From Pomphorhynchus laevis (taxonomy: Eukaryota; Acanthocephala; Palaeacanthocephala; Echinorhynchida; Pomphorhynchidae): a DNA stretch of 64,000 bases. Each line of letters starts with the position of its first letter. The first letter of the stretch is position 1. The translations under genes were made by a program, and so were the position numbers. The stretch is from positions 58,801 to 122,800 of the forward strand of contig WNNJ02002437.1 in NCBI GenBank assembly GCA_012934845.2. Direction: 5' to 3'. Shown here in pieces: positions 22,832-35,334 of this stretch. The notes below the pieces were generated by a model. It did not search any database, was not told where the DNA came from, and worked only from the letters and a program-made list of their open reading frames with translations.

Positions 22832-25003
22832 TAGCAGCACGCTCTCCTAAAAGAATGACATTTCTCTACGAAGAAGACAAACGTTCTCCTGTATTTATCT
22901 TTTTTATTATTATTTCTTTAAAAAAATAATAATATTCTGAAAACTTCTTTGTGGATCTGCCATTTATTAAGCATCCTGGTGAGGATCTACACAAAAAAGT
23001 TGAGTTATCTTTTCAAGATAACTTTTACATTACTCATAATGTAATCTCAAATAAATACATTCTTAATGTACTCAAATCTTAGCATCTACGCTAGAGCTTT
23101 GCTCGTGATTTGTAGCTAGAGAGCTTTTGTTCGTGCATTGTGCTTCAGCTGTATACAAGCGTGTTGCCTGTTCAGCAAACTCTTTTCAATTTGCAATATT
23201 TTTAGAAGAGAAACAGAAAACGTTAAACGATAAAAAATAATTAATTGAATAATTAAAAATAACAATTTATTAATTAAAAAGTGGCAATCATTGATAATGG
23301 CAGTATCAACTAAAATACTGCATTTAATCATCTTAGTTCCGAAGAAATAATACACATTAGTTTAAGACTGGGTACCGCAACAGCTTACCAAAAGTTAAAA
23401 TACGACTTGATATTTTGGATGATTAGTTTTGAAAATTTGCTTGTTTGCGATAATTAAACGAGTATGGATAGTAAATTATATTTATAAATTATATTATTAA
23501 ATTATATTTATATAATTTAATTATATTTAAAACTATTTAACGATTCCTGCTATCGTTAAATTCCTGCTATCGACTTTTCTTTTAAGTTCTATATTTTGAT
23601 AGCGTCTGATTTTACCAATTAGAAAAAATTTATATCGATTATAATTGTATTAAACTTATAATGGCAATAAATGATGATGCGATTATCAGTGAGCACCAAT
23701 CATCTGTAAACTGATTCATTCCTTATATTTTGGCTGAGACTAAATCATATTATGTTCTCAAAAATCTTCCTTGTTTTCTTCGAAAAAATTCAGTCTCGTG
23801 ATTTCGAATTCATCGTCATGATTAAGAAAGATTACTTTTATAACAAAAAAAAACAAATCACAGGTTAAACTAAAACCAGTTTTAATAGATTATGAAAATT
23901 TTGATTAATTTATATTTGGTCGGTAAAGGCAAAAAAATTCGATTAAATTTATAAATTCAAAATTGTTTAAAATATTCTATCTTATAAATTAGAATATAAA
24001 TAATACATTTATTAAAGTTATTAATTTTAACATCACCCACCTTTCAAATCTTTTTTATTTTAAAATGAATAAAATTATTTTTATGTTAATAACATTTTAA
24101 AATAACATTTTCCAACGACTATAAACTATTAACTTCAAAATTAATATTTTAAACATTGTATGGATAGCTTAATTTATTTGTAAATTGTAATTATTTGTGT
24201 GAATTGAGCTAATGGTGAGTCAAGTCGAATAATTTGTAACTTAATTAGATGTTGCTATTTTCAATTCAAGTTGAAAATATTTTCAACTCATTTAATTAAT
24301 GTTATCGCATAGCATATTTAATGTTAGGGCTCATTTTATATTAATGAACAATTATATTAATTCGAATTTGAAAAACTAAAGAAAAAATTGAGTGCTATAA
24401 AGTTGTAATCTTAAAATTAAATAATAATTGTGATTTTTTTCATCGATTGAACACGATACATTTTATTGGCTTTTTAATGAACAAAGCTGTGTAAAAGCAA
24501 CACACTAACATTAAAATAAATTTAAATAAATTTTTAGATTATAAAGAGAATGTGAAGCAAATTCAAGTGTTACTTTTTCCTTTCTTTCCCATGTAGGCTT
24601 GCTTTCCATGTAAAAATTAATAGACTTGATGACCATCAAGTTATATTCAATGCTGTTTATTGCTGTTTACGACGCAATTTACGCTATTTCATCGCGTTCT
24701 TATGTTCTTTTGCTTTAATTTTAGGATTCCTAATATTCTGATAAATAAAGATTACATCATTTGGTATTTTACGAAATGTCAAAAAATACAAAATTTAAAT
24801 AATTGGACCTTCGTTTTTTATTAATATCAATAATATTAATATTTATTTTTTATCAATATCCGCCAATAAAGATTAGATGTAATCTAATCTAAACTGTTTT
24901 GGTTGCTGTTTATCAACACGGCGTAAGAATGAACCTAAGGATTTTATATTATTAAAATTACATATCTTTAAAATAAAACAGTGATTTATTGAACATTCAA
25001 TCA
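22832..25003. other. AT-rich intergenic stretch
   Basis: No gene, tRNA or element recognised. The frame at 23116-23355 (-) is compositionally random. GATTAGATGTAATCTAATC near 24880 is a short palindrome. Confidence 0.5.
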
Positions 25004-25479
25004 ATGTATAATAAACACGAATAGGTAAAGAATATGTTCAAGTTTATATGTATAAATTATTTCTTTGATATTTCGCTATTATTTAAAGTATGTGAAAAAG
25101 CAATTTTATATTTAAAATATCCAAATTACAATTAAAAAAGAAACTCATGCAATAAAAAGGATATATTCGAAATACGGAATTGCAATGTGTTGTAACGAGC
25201 AATTTTATTACTAACAAATGAGATTAAAATAAATTCCATAAACAATTTATCCATAATAATTCTGGATTAATAATTTTCGAGCGTACAACTGAAACTATTT
25301 GATGGCTAACTGAAATATTTTCAGTTAGAATATTTTCACCTGGAACTATTTTATGCTAAAGACTAAAATCAAAACAATAGTGTACATACTATCGAGAAAT
25401 GTATCATATATGAAGCTTATTAATAATAATTACATATCTTTTAAATAAAACAGTGATTTATTGAACATTCAATCAATAA
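24956..25479. repeat. 48-bp direct repeat bracketing the outer end of the left arm
   Basis: The block ACATATCTTT...AAACAGTGATTTATTGAACATTCAATCAAT occurs at about 24958-25004 and again at about 25432-25478 with one or two differences. The first copy lies just outside the inverted duplication, the second inside it. The right arm has only the inner copy (in complement near 34863-34910). Confidence 0.85.
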
Positions 25480-26974
25480 ATAAAAAAGCTCAAAAGGGAA
25501 GTCCAACAGCAGGCAAAATTATAAATAATGGGTTGATATTTCCATCTTCCATTTAAGAAACAGCTGGTATACTACAATAATTAATCCGGCAACTCGACAC
25601 ATAGGAGAATCTGAGATTCTCTGAACCAAAGCGAAATCCTTGTATGCAAATGGAACTATCACCGCCTAGCGTAAAGCCAATAACCCGCTTTAATCTGCAT
25701 ATACACTAGGCAATATTTCGATTTTTTGTTTAACTGATTGTAATCGGGCTATCTGTTTCAGAACGGGTATTGAGAATAGACCAAGACCACCCGAAACTGA
25801 GAAATTGAGCGGAACGCACTTTTCTCCACGTCAACTATTCTTTCTTCATATTTCGATCTTTTGTGATTTTCACAATACTCAAATGCTGACGCTATAGATG
25901 TGGAGTACGATGCGAAAAAGCTATTGAATACGAAGACGTGGAAAACGTCGATCGAATCGATCTTCAAATAATCCATTGCACACAATATCGAGCATTGCTT
26001 CTCTTTTACAAGTGGTTGTCGGATTTCGAACATCAAAGTCTCTCTCAGCTCGCCAACTACAACGTCCTTTGTTACGTAATGGCGGACAATTTGCAGTCCC
26101 TCCACGCTTACACGACAATAAATGTGATAAAGAAAAACTAGCGTTGCATACATTATTCGATGACAAACCTTCTAGATCTCAACCACATATGGTCGCTATA
26201 CTGTCACGAAATTCGTTTGGCGTAAGCCTGTATCTTCACGAATTTTTGGAAGGGTACTGAGTCTCGTTGAAGCACCTGAAGCAGTTAAGAATAAGAATTC
26301 ACGCATCAATAACTAGAAAAAGTTCGATTTGGCTTCAGATATCTGATTGTTGAACTCTTCCTTCCTTAATCGAACTATCTGCTTCGCAATGAAATCCTGT
26401 AACTGCCGAAGCATAACCCTTCACGTGCTGAAGGGTAAGAATCTCACATCCTTAAATTTATCGCGTATTCTAATTTACAGATGAAAGTTGGATCCATGAC
26501 ACCGTTTCAACATAGTTTTTTTGAGATGTCAGTAGCGTGGTCACGTCATTTTTTCAATTTTCGTTGGGTAAGTGTCGCTAAAAACTCGTCTATTATAACC
26601 TTCTTTAGTCGAAGCAAATGTTATTCATTGCACTCAATTGTTGTATAATTGTAACCATTTCTATTGTATTGAATGAAAAAGGGCAACAAAAGCAACAAAC
26701 GGGTCGATTTTGCAAATCTGAATAAATCGGCGCAACATTAATTATCATATCTCTATAACGTCTCCCAATGGACTTCCCATTAAAATCTCTATACCAATTG
26801 CCGATCCTAGAATATCAAAATCGTAATGTTTCACTTGAATATTTCTTAATCACTCAATATTTTCTGTGTTCACTTGATGTCTAAGCAAAATTGTCTTTGC
26901 GGAATTCGCAAAATAATCATATTTTGGACCATGTTAATTAAGCATACTTCATACAATTTACAGTTCCTCTGGAA
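25004..26974. repeat. Left arm of a 2-kb inverted duplication
   Basis: This arm is the reverse complement of 33308-35334 at roughly 95-97% identity over the parts I compared (for example 25490-25680 against 34850-34660). The outer end is ATGTATAATAAACACG; the inner end is CAGTTCCTCT. Internal indels exist, the largest near 26050 where this arm lacks about 70 bp present in the right arm. The arm holds the 3' part of an RT/RLE retroelement plus about 550 bp of non-element sequence. Confidence 0.93.
25560..26974 (-). mobile_element. RT/RLE retroelement, 3' part (left copy), broken
   Basis: The - strand frames read CNASFSLSHLLSCKRGGT (zinc C-x-C-x-x-x-H-x-x-x-C type motif), then VFHVFVFNSFFASYSTSI, HKRSKYEERIVDVEKSAF. 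These match a widespread animal retroelement protein whose RT is followed by a C-x-C...DHALSCKRGGF, RHNE, FDVRVFNP, and KKRxYNERIxxVEHGSF series, a zinc plus PD-(D/E)XK-like nuclease. The 5' limit at 26974 is set by the duplication. Class assignment (RLE LINE-like) is inference. Confidence 0.75.
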
Positions 26975-27833
26975 ATGGTATTTTCCAATTTCTTATTTAC
27001 CAATTATATTTTTAAGGTATTTTCTTAATATAATAATTAATAGTGCAAAAGTAAGATCGGGAAGACTCAAATAAACTAATTCTACGCTGTTTCGACTTTT
27101 GAGTCTCATAAGGAGGGGCTGCTGCACAACTGGATTGAAGTGCGGCACCCCTATACAGCTCAATGAGTCTTTCTAGTACACATCCATGTATTAGAATAAA
27201 AATCATCACAAATAATTCGCTCATCAAGACCTAGCAAGTATGATTTAAAGCAATCTTATCGAGCGCAAGTAAGATTTTCAGGTGAACGAATATATATTTG
27301 TATGTACATGAACATATATATGTATATGTAGCTTATAAATTGATTTTAATTTATACTTACAATATATATATCGCCTTGCGGCATCTTCAAAAATCTAAGA
27401 GTATGTCAAAATTTACACATGTTTTTTGGCATTTTCGTTGAGACCAATAATAATATTTCGTATATATTTGGGTCATAGTGTGATCCTAACAGGAAGTAGC
27501 TTATCTTTGGTCATAGCTTTTAAATTAAATTTTTAGACCCTGTCTTACAGGAACTATAATACAATCTTATATGACATTTACGACTCGATACAATCTTAAC
27601 TTGATTGCTTTTTCGATAATGATAGGTTTGCTCTCAGTGATGTGAACGTGTAGATAACTTTAGTTCATTAGTTCCACTTTAAAAAACGTAAATTAAAATT
27701 GAAAACTTAATTAAAAATTGTAGATCAATTTAAAATTTAAATTGATCTGACAAGGTTGGAATGCAACATAAAAGTTAAGTGATTTTCAACTGATATATAA
27801 TTTCGACAAATATTTAGGAAGAACTTTCGATAG
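26975..27833. other. Spacer sequence before the thioredoxin-like gene
   Basis: No gene recognised. The segment has repeats of ATATATAT type near 27290-27370. ATTTAG at 27812-27817 could be a splice acceptor for a 5' UTR exon of the thioredoxin-like gene that begins 17 bp later. Confidence 0.4.
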
Positions 27834-28541
27834 ATGTCCTTTAAATTATTAGAGAAACTTCCTGATCTACTCTGTAAGTTATCGTCTAGAAAAAACGAGC
27901 TTGTCATTGTCGTGTTTGATCTGGAAAATACAAAAGCAGGTCAACGAATGGTGGATCGGATACTAGCAGATCCAATTGAACCAAAAGTATCAACCGAATA
28001 TGTAAAAATAAATGTAAAAACTGTACCAGAATGTAGTTCAAAATACAATATTATTGGCGTGCCGACAATGTGTGCCTTCGTAAAAGGAAACGAGATCGGC
28101 AGACTAGTTGGTTTAAAAACAAAAGCTGAAATTAAAGAACTCATAAATACGGTAGCTAAAAATGCCGAAGAGAACAAGTCTGATGAAACAGCGATTGTAA
28201 ACTTGATGCCTGAAGATGACATTGAACAGATAATGTTGTGTGCAAAGGATTCTCTTTTAGTTGTAGACTTCTACGCAGATTGGTGCATTCCTTGCCATCT
28301 ACTAAAACCCATTTTAGAAACAGCAGTTATCGAGTTAATACAATCAGGAAATGAGTTGTCAATGTTAAAAATAGATGTGACGCAGTATCCGGAGTTGGCG
28401 ATGACCTACGACGCGGATGCACTTCCGTACGTTGCTGTATTTCATAACATGAAGAAAATAAATTATTTCGAGGGATTGCAAAACAGGGAGCAGGTCACAG
28501 AGTTTCTTAATGAGTCAATTAAGATGATGGCTGATAATTGA
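27834..28541 (+). CDS. Two-domain thioredoxin-like protein
   Basis: A single uninterrupted frame of 235 residues. The first thioredoxin fold (about 20-108) keeps the cis-Pro loop GVPT (75-78) but has no CxxC; the equivalent helix starts ENTKAGQ. The second (about 128-230) has a canonical VVDFYADWCIPCHLLKP with CIPC at 151-154 and cis-Pro in ALPYV (198). There is no signal peptide or membrane segment, so a cytosolic or mitochondrial disulfide reductase role is likely; the first fold may bind a partner. The ATG at 27834 is the first in frame. AATAAA at about 28659 may be the poly(A) signal. The gene sits alone in the spacer between the arms of the inverted duplication. No close orthologue is recognised. 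Confidence 0.9.
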   Translation: MSFKLLEKLPDLLCKLSSRKNELVIVVFDLENTKAGQRMVDRILADPIEPKVSTEYVKINVKTVPECSSKYNIIGVPTMCAFVKGNEIGRLVGLKTKAEIKELINTVAKNAEENKSDETAIVNLMPEDDIEQIMLCAKDSLLVVDFYADWCIPCHLLKPILETAVIELIQSGNELSMLKIDVTQYPELAMTYDADALPYVAVFHNMKKINYFEGLQNREQVTEFLNESIKMMADN

Positions 28542-31174
28542 ATTAAAATTCCAATTTTCATGCATTTCGGTGCAAAATACAAAAATTTTAGCTGATTGAT
28601 TTAACATTCATTCTTAATCACAAGAAATATGCGACCACTCGTAATTCCCAGAATATTTAATAAAATTTATAAATGTCGGATAATTAGAATTTCAATTTTT
28701 ATAAGTTTGATGAATAATTGTTGATAAAAGCAGCTTGTAATTCCAAAATGTAATTTCTAAATGTAAAAATGTAAAATGTATGAGAATTTAAAATGTTTGT
28801 CCAGTATTTTGTTGTTTAATTGTCGCTGTCGATAAACGCGTTTAATAGTCGCTGTTAGTGCAAGCATTGCATTAGATTGGCAGTAGCCTAACAACTCCTC
28901 TTTATTATGAGCCAACAGTCATTGGATGTTTGATTAAATTAAATCTTTATTAGATTAACTCACATTGCTTATCTCGTATTCTAATTAAAAAGTCGTCTGC
29001 AAGTGTAACGATTAAGAGGGGAATAAGAATGAATTAGGATAATTTCGAAATTTGTTTGATGAATAAAATGCTATGGGTAGGGTATTTCGAGTTTCAGATG
29101 ATGACATTTTGCATCTTATCGGGCTAGCGCTTCTAAGCTTTCTGAAAAATAAATTATCACATTTCAAAATATTTTAGGGCGTGCATCTATTGTAAAAGAT
29201 TATGCAGAAAAACATATTTTGGTATTAGAAAAAATAATTTTAAATTATAAACTTTACGACAAATCAAGAAAGATGTTAAAATCAAGAAATAAATTGTCTT
29301 TATTTCAAATAAGTAAAACATAAAATTAAAATAAAATTATTAGGCTTATTATAAATAAGCAATTAAAGGAAAACTAATCTAATATTTTTAAATTATTTAA
29401 ATATAAATATCATTAAATTAACATTATTTAAATATTTTTATTGAGCATAATATTATGCTTTTTAATAAAAACAATACCTCCTGCATTACAATTGACAGGT
29501 AATTATATTCATATTATATAATGGAAGCTTTATCAAAATTAACCTTCTGATCTAAATTAAGTATGCGATGTGATATAGCTCCCCACATACTACATCGTCT
29601 TGTGTTATATTTATATTGCGCGATACGCTTTTCTAATCCGCGTTCAGTCTGACCACAATCTATAAGTAATTACAACTCTCACTATAGCCTTTCATTGAAC
29701 TTAGATTTCAACTAAAAATATTATGTAATTTGGGATAACATTCAATATGTAATTATTACATATTAACTTATTAAATAAAGAATTCAATTTTTTATATAAA
29801 GAATTCCTTAGTATTGCTTCTGTTTAAAGAGAGTTCAATCATTATTCTTTTAACATTATTACTTTTGTGTTAAGATTTATTTATAGGACATTAAGGAAAA
29901 ATATACCACATTAAACGAATTCCAATAATAAAATGTTTATATTTCACAGATGAATTATTCGAGCAAATACTATTGTGCAAATACTATTTAAAATAATGTT
30001 AAAATAAACTGTATTTGATTAAAGATGTTAGTAAGATCTATTGAAATATTGAATCTTTAGAATTTAACTGTTTTCACTCCTATAAGTTCACGAAAATTTT
30101 ACAGATTTTTGTATTAGAAAAGCTAACAAGGGCAATTTTTTAAAGATAAAATCAATCTTATAATTATTATACTACATTTGAGCAATTTCAACGCCATCAT
30201 CTGCAAGATTGTAAACTGTAGTTATGGTTTGATTGTACAGTTGAACATCTAAATACATTATTTTAAAATTATTAAATTTGCTTTCTAGATACAGAGAGGT
30301 TTAAAAACTAGAGTTTAATATTTTTTCAGAATTTAAATCATTAATTTTCTAAGCTTTCCGTAAGTTAAAGGGAAATGTTGAAATCGTTTGGATGAGACTG
30401 ACAAAAGATAACGTTTTAGTTTTATAAATGATAAAATTAATAAAACCTATTGCATTTTGAAGGATCATGTTTTTGATGGAGTAATCGCTGATATCACTTG
30501 AATCATCATCGGGATTTTCTAATTCCAGTTTTAACTGGAATTTCATGTACGCTCATGTATCGTGTGCAGTAAATTGATAATAAAAATCAGTTCAATCTAA
30601 GAACTGATTTAATCATATCTGACAAAATCTAATCATATCTTAGATTTTGTCCGATAATCAAAAACAAAAATAAGTTTATTCTTAGGATAAATGACAAAAC
30701 AGGTTAAATTTACTCCGAATAAATTTTCTCGTAATTCTGATTCAGTACACATTGAATTAATGTGTAAAATTTTAAATTAAAAATAATAAAATCCAAAACG
30801 GTTTAACTTCTAGATTAAAACATTTAAACACTTTAGGTTAAAACAACAAAAGTAGAACATTTAGAAAATCATGAAGTTAAAATTTTCTAAGTTTTCTAAT
30901 TTTATTTTCAGAAAATTTTATTAACTTCGACAGTACGTGATCCTTAGTAAATCTCTAAAAAGAAATTGCTAAGCGCACACTTCACTAGGTTTAAGATATT
31001 TTTTCCTGTTCGTGTTGTAAATAAAAGTTGAAACAATTCTTTCAGATTTATTGTCCGATTATAGTATTTTATTTCATTAGAAATAAATGATATTTATTTA
31101 TTATTAATTATTGTATTTATTATTAATAAATAAATACATTATGGTATTTTAGTTTAACTCTCCTATAAAACTTA
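28542..31174. other. AT-rich intergenic stretch
   Basis: Nothing recognised. The small - strand frame at 30349-30546 has no known motif. Confidence 0.5.
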
Positions 31175-31570
31175 ACCTATCATAATTATTAATTAATCTT
31201 TAATTTATTAAACAAATGATTTCATTATAAAAACTTCTTATATTTACATAAAGATCTTTTAGCTTATTATCACTTAAAAGTTGTTTTAATATTTCTAATT
31301 GTTCATTTATATGCATATATTTTCTAATATTTTAATATTTCACAATTATCATTAGTGCATATTTTTTTGACATTTATTGTCCGATTATAGTATTTTATAT
31401 TACAATAACTGTCTATTTTCTTTTTTTAATATTTTTAAGTCTATTTTTCTTATTCCTTTTATCTCCATGACCACTCATTTTCTTCAGCTTATTATCTCTT
31501 AAAAGTTGTTTTAATATTTCTAATTGTTCATATGTTTTTAATATTTTTAAGTCTATTTTTCTTATTTAGG
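31175..31570 (-). mobile_element. PLE fragment, reverse orientation
   Basis: On the - strand this matches the PLE N-terminal region of 12460-13070: AAAAATAGACTTAAAAATAT and GAACAATTAGAAATATT...AAACAACTTTTAAGAGATAA, including the ATGAGTGGTCATGGAGATAA unit of its tandem part. Two units are present. It is broken. Confidence 0.8.
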
Positions 31571-31639
31571 CTTATGAAGTAATTTAATAGTGTATTAACT
31601 TACTAATATTGATAAATAAGCAACCCCAATTGTATACAT

Positions 31640-31990
31640 CTAAAGCACAATGCACGAGCAAAACTCTAGCGGATATGCTAAGAAGGGAGAAACGATAGCA
31701 CACGTGCTGTCATGTGAAGCCACTGCTTACGCAAACCATACAAGATGTAAGGCTGATCATCGGCGGAGGAGCGTGCGCTGAGTGAATTCCTTCCAGAGGT
31801 TTACTGACGATTAAGTACTGTCGAAGTTGTGTAGCTACAGGGCCACACTGATGAGAACACCCTGTAATGATGAGTAGACTAAAGTCGAAATGCTCCATTG
31901 GGGCTATGCTCTTGTGGTAGGCAAATACCGGGTTAAGCTTCCCGACGAAGGTTGTAGAAAAGCATGCAGGTTTACACTTTCCTGCTCGTG
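31640..31990 (+). mobile_element. Possible retroelement zinc/nuclease tail
   Basis: One frame reads AKKGETIAHVLSCEATAYAN, like the G-E-T-x-x-H-x-x-x-x-C zinc block found just before the RHD motif in several RT-nuclease proteins. The rest is GC-richer than its surroundings but degraded. It lies before the RT/RLE element at 32.08 kb in the same direction and could be the end of another copy. Confidence 0.4.
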
Positions 31991-32079
31991 TTAACTAAAA
32001 AAGTTGTATTGCGATTCTTTCTCATATTATTATGTTATTATTATGCTATTAGGAATAACATAAAATTATTATGTTATTA

Positions 32080-34600
32080 TGGATCTTCTTCAATGCGAAG
32101 CTAGTAAGAAACTCATTGACATAATAACCGAACTATATCAGAAAATCGGCGGTGAATAATCGTTAAATGACGAGAATTCCTTAAAGTTGGCGACAGCGTT
32201 TTTTCGGTGTATTTTACAACGAATACCTTCACGAAAAGTAACTATAGCGCGTAAATGCTTCGATCGACATATAGCTTTATGGAAAAGTGGTCTAATCAAC
32301 TAACTATTTGATGGAGCACGTATATTGCAAGCTTACACAATTTTGAAAAAAAAATAAGACTACATATCTCTTAATACGGACTAAGAGATACTGCAAGTTG
32401 ATGGCAAATGGGAGGGTCAAGGTATCTGCATCAGTATTAGCAGATTAAGGAGGAAAGGGAACGATACGGTCAAATGTGGTAATTAATGAAGTAAAATGGG
32501 AAATTTGTTACGGGATACATACCCTGAGCAGTCAGAAGTATGTGCAGATGTTATGCTTAATCACCCTTTGTCAGGAGCTAAATAACATCACTCTTCGAAG
32601 TTCTAGGAACTAGACAGCGATTCCATTCTTCGGGCAGCTAAATCAGTCTCTAATTCAGGCCGGGTCATTGATAATCGATTCATGTATTTGGAAGCAAATG
32701 TTGATCTCTTTTGAGGAAACGTCAAGAAAACTAGCAGAGGCTTTGGCCAAGTTCGCAGTTAAATTGGCATCCGTCCGTATTAAACAAGAAGTACTTAAAC
32801 CATTTGTTGCGTGTAGGTTGGTTGCTATTCCTAAGAAAAACCGGAGGAATCCGTCCAATCGGTGTGGCTGATGACAGCCGACGAATAATTTGCAAGGCAA
32901 TTCTAGAAAAGCAAATTGTGACAAGCAGGACGTTGCGACGACGCGGTGGAATAGAACTAGCTATGCATTACCTTAGAGAAAAATTCAATAGTTGTCCCTC
33001 GTTTGATTTACTATCATTTGGCACAACTAATGCTTTCAATCGCTTAAACCATACAGTATCAATTCACAACATGCCTTATATATGTTCCTCGTTGGCTCGT
33101 GCATTTGAAAACATATATTCTATTGATGACCAACTAAAGCTTGACGGTGAATCAATTTATTCACGAACTGGTATAACACAGGGATATTAATTTGCAATGA
33201 CGATATTTGCGATGACATCATTGCATTTAATACGTCGCATCAAAGAACAATGTCTAAGTATAACACAGCGATGATATGTGGACGACGCAAACATTGTTGG
33301 TTCAATAGAGGAACTGTAAATTGTATGGAGTATGTTTAAACGACATGGTCCAAAATATGATTATTTTTCGAATTCCGCAAAGACAATTTTGCTTAGACAT
33401 AAGGGAGCACAGAAACCATTGAGTGATTAAGAAATATTCAAGTGAAACATTACGATTTTGATATTCTAGGATCGGCAATTGGTATAGAGATTTTAATGGG
33501 AAGTCCATTGGGAGACGTTATAGAGATATGATAATTAATGTTGCGCCGATTTATTAGGATTTGCAAAATCGACCCGTATGTTGCTTTTGTTGCCCTTTTT
33601 CATCCACTACAATGGAAATGTTACAATTTTAAAAAACAATTGAGTACAATGAACACCGATTGTTTCGACTAAAAGTGGTTATGGTAGACGAGCTTTTAGC
33701 GACACTTACCCAACGAAAATTGAAAAAATGACGTGACCACGCTACTGACATCTCAAAAAAACTATGTTGAAACGGTGTCATGGATCCAACTTTCATCTGT
33801 AAATTAGAATACGCGATAAATTTAAGAATGTGAGATTCTTACCCTTCAGCACGTGAAGGGTTATGCTTCGGCAGTTACAGGATTCCATTGCGAAGCAGAT
33901 AGTTCGATCAAGAAAGGAAGAGTTCAACAATCAGATATCTGAAGCCAAATCGAACTTTTTCTAGTTATTGATGCGTGAATTCTTATTCTTAAGTGCTTCA
34001 GGTGCTTCAACAAGACTCAGTACCCTTCCACTCATTCGTGAAGATACAGGCTTACGCCAAACGAATTTCGTGACAGTATAGCGACCATATGTGGTTGAGA
34101 TCTAGAAGGTTTGTCATCGAATAATGTATGCAACGCTAGTTTTTCTTTATCACATTTATTGTCGTGTAAGCGTGGAGGGACTGTAAATTGTCCGCCATTA
34201 CGTAACGGCTCAGCTCGCCATAACGTTGTAGCTGGCGAGCTGAGAAAAGTGACCAACAACTTCGCAATAGAACTGCATTTGCAGAATATTAGCGAGATTT
34301 TGATGTTCGAAAATCCGACAACCACTTGTGAAAGAGAAGCGATGCTCGATATTGGTGCAATGAATTATTTGAAGATCGATTAGATTGGACGCTTTTCCAC
34401 GTCTTCGTATTCAATAGCTTTTTCGCATCGTACTCCACATCTATAGCGTCAGCATTTGAGTATTATGAAAATCACAAAAGATCGAAATATGAAGAAAGAA
34501 TAGTTGACGTGGAGAAAAGTGCGTTCCGCTCAATTTCTCAGTTTCGGGTAGTCTTGGTCTATTCTCAATACCTGTTCTGAAACAGATAGCCCGATTACAA
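32080..34600 (+). mobile_element. RT/RLE retroelement, longer right copy, broken
   Basis: Order on the + strand: an N-terminal part near 32080-32350 (LATAFFRCILQRIPSR, ARKCFDRHIALWKSGLI), a linker to 32650, RT from about 32760 (RPIGVADDSRRIICKAIL, FNRLNHTVSIHNMPYICSSL, SRTGITQG, then YVDDANIVGS at 33275), and the nuclease end at 34111-34570 (CNASFSLSHLLSCKRGGT, ARHNVVAGELRKVTNNFAIE, then a KKRxYNER-like block). This is the fullest copy of the family whose other pieces are at 25.6, 22.6, 58.8 kb and possibly 5.0-6.3 kb. It is broken at several points. From 33308 onward it is part of the inverted duplication. Confidence 0.8.
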
Positions 34601-35334
34601 TCAGTTAAACAAAAAAATCGAACTATTGCCTAGTGTATATGCAGATTAAAGCGGGTTATTTGCTTTAAGCTTGGCGGTGATATTTCCATTTGCATACAAG
34701 GATTTCGCTTTGGTTCAGAGAATCTCAGATTCTCCTATGTGTCGAGTTGCCGGATTAATTATTGTAGTATACCAGCTGTTTCTTAAATGGAAGATGGAAA
34801 TATCAACCCATTATTTATAATTTTGCCTGCTGTTGGACTTCCATTTTGAGCTTTTTTATTTATAAATTGAATTCTTAATAAATCACTGTTCTATTAAAAG
34901 ATATGTAATTATTATTAATAAGCTTCATATATGATACATTTCTCGATAGTATGTACACTATTGTTTTGATTTTAGTCTTTAGCATAAAATAGTTCCAGGT
35001 GAAAATATTCTAACTGAAAATATTTCAGTTAGCCATCAAATAGTTTCAGTTGTACGCTCGAAAATTATTAATCCAGAATTATTATGGATAAATTGTTTAT
35101 GGAATTTATTTTAATCTCATTTGTTAGTAATAAAATTGCTCGTTACAACACATTGCAATTCCGTATTTCGAATATATCCTTTTTATTGCATGAGTTTCTT
35201 TTTTAATTGTAATTTGGATATTTTAAATATAAAATTGCTTTTTCACATACTTTAAATAATAGCGAAATATCAAAGAAATAATTTATACATATAAACTTGA
35301 ACATATTCTTTACCTATTCGTGTTTATTATACAT
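33308..35334. repeat. Right arm of the 2-kb inverted duplication
   Basis: Partner of 25004-26974. The arm runs from AGAGGAACTG at 33308, inside the RT of the retroelement, past the element's end to CGTGTTTATTATACAT at 35334. The outer end falls in the last coding exon of RPA3 on the - strand and includes its stop codon and poly(A) signal. This arm keeps element sequence that the left arm has lost near 34200-34300, so it is closer to the ancestral state. Confidence 0.93.
35323..35328 (-). terminator. Poly(A) signal of RPA3
   Basis: AATAAA on the - strand overlaps the TAA stop (35327-35329) of the RPA3 frame, an unusually tight arrangement. It is part of the duplicated arm and is repeated at 25011-25016 on the + strand without the gene. 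Confidence 0.5.

Noticed and set aside
25938-26260. + strand frames at 25938-26260 and the - strand frame at 34032-34325
   Set aside because: They are antisense to the nuclease end of the RT/RLE element in the two arms.
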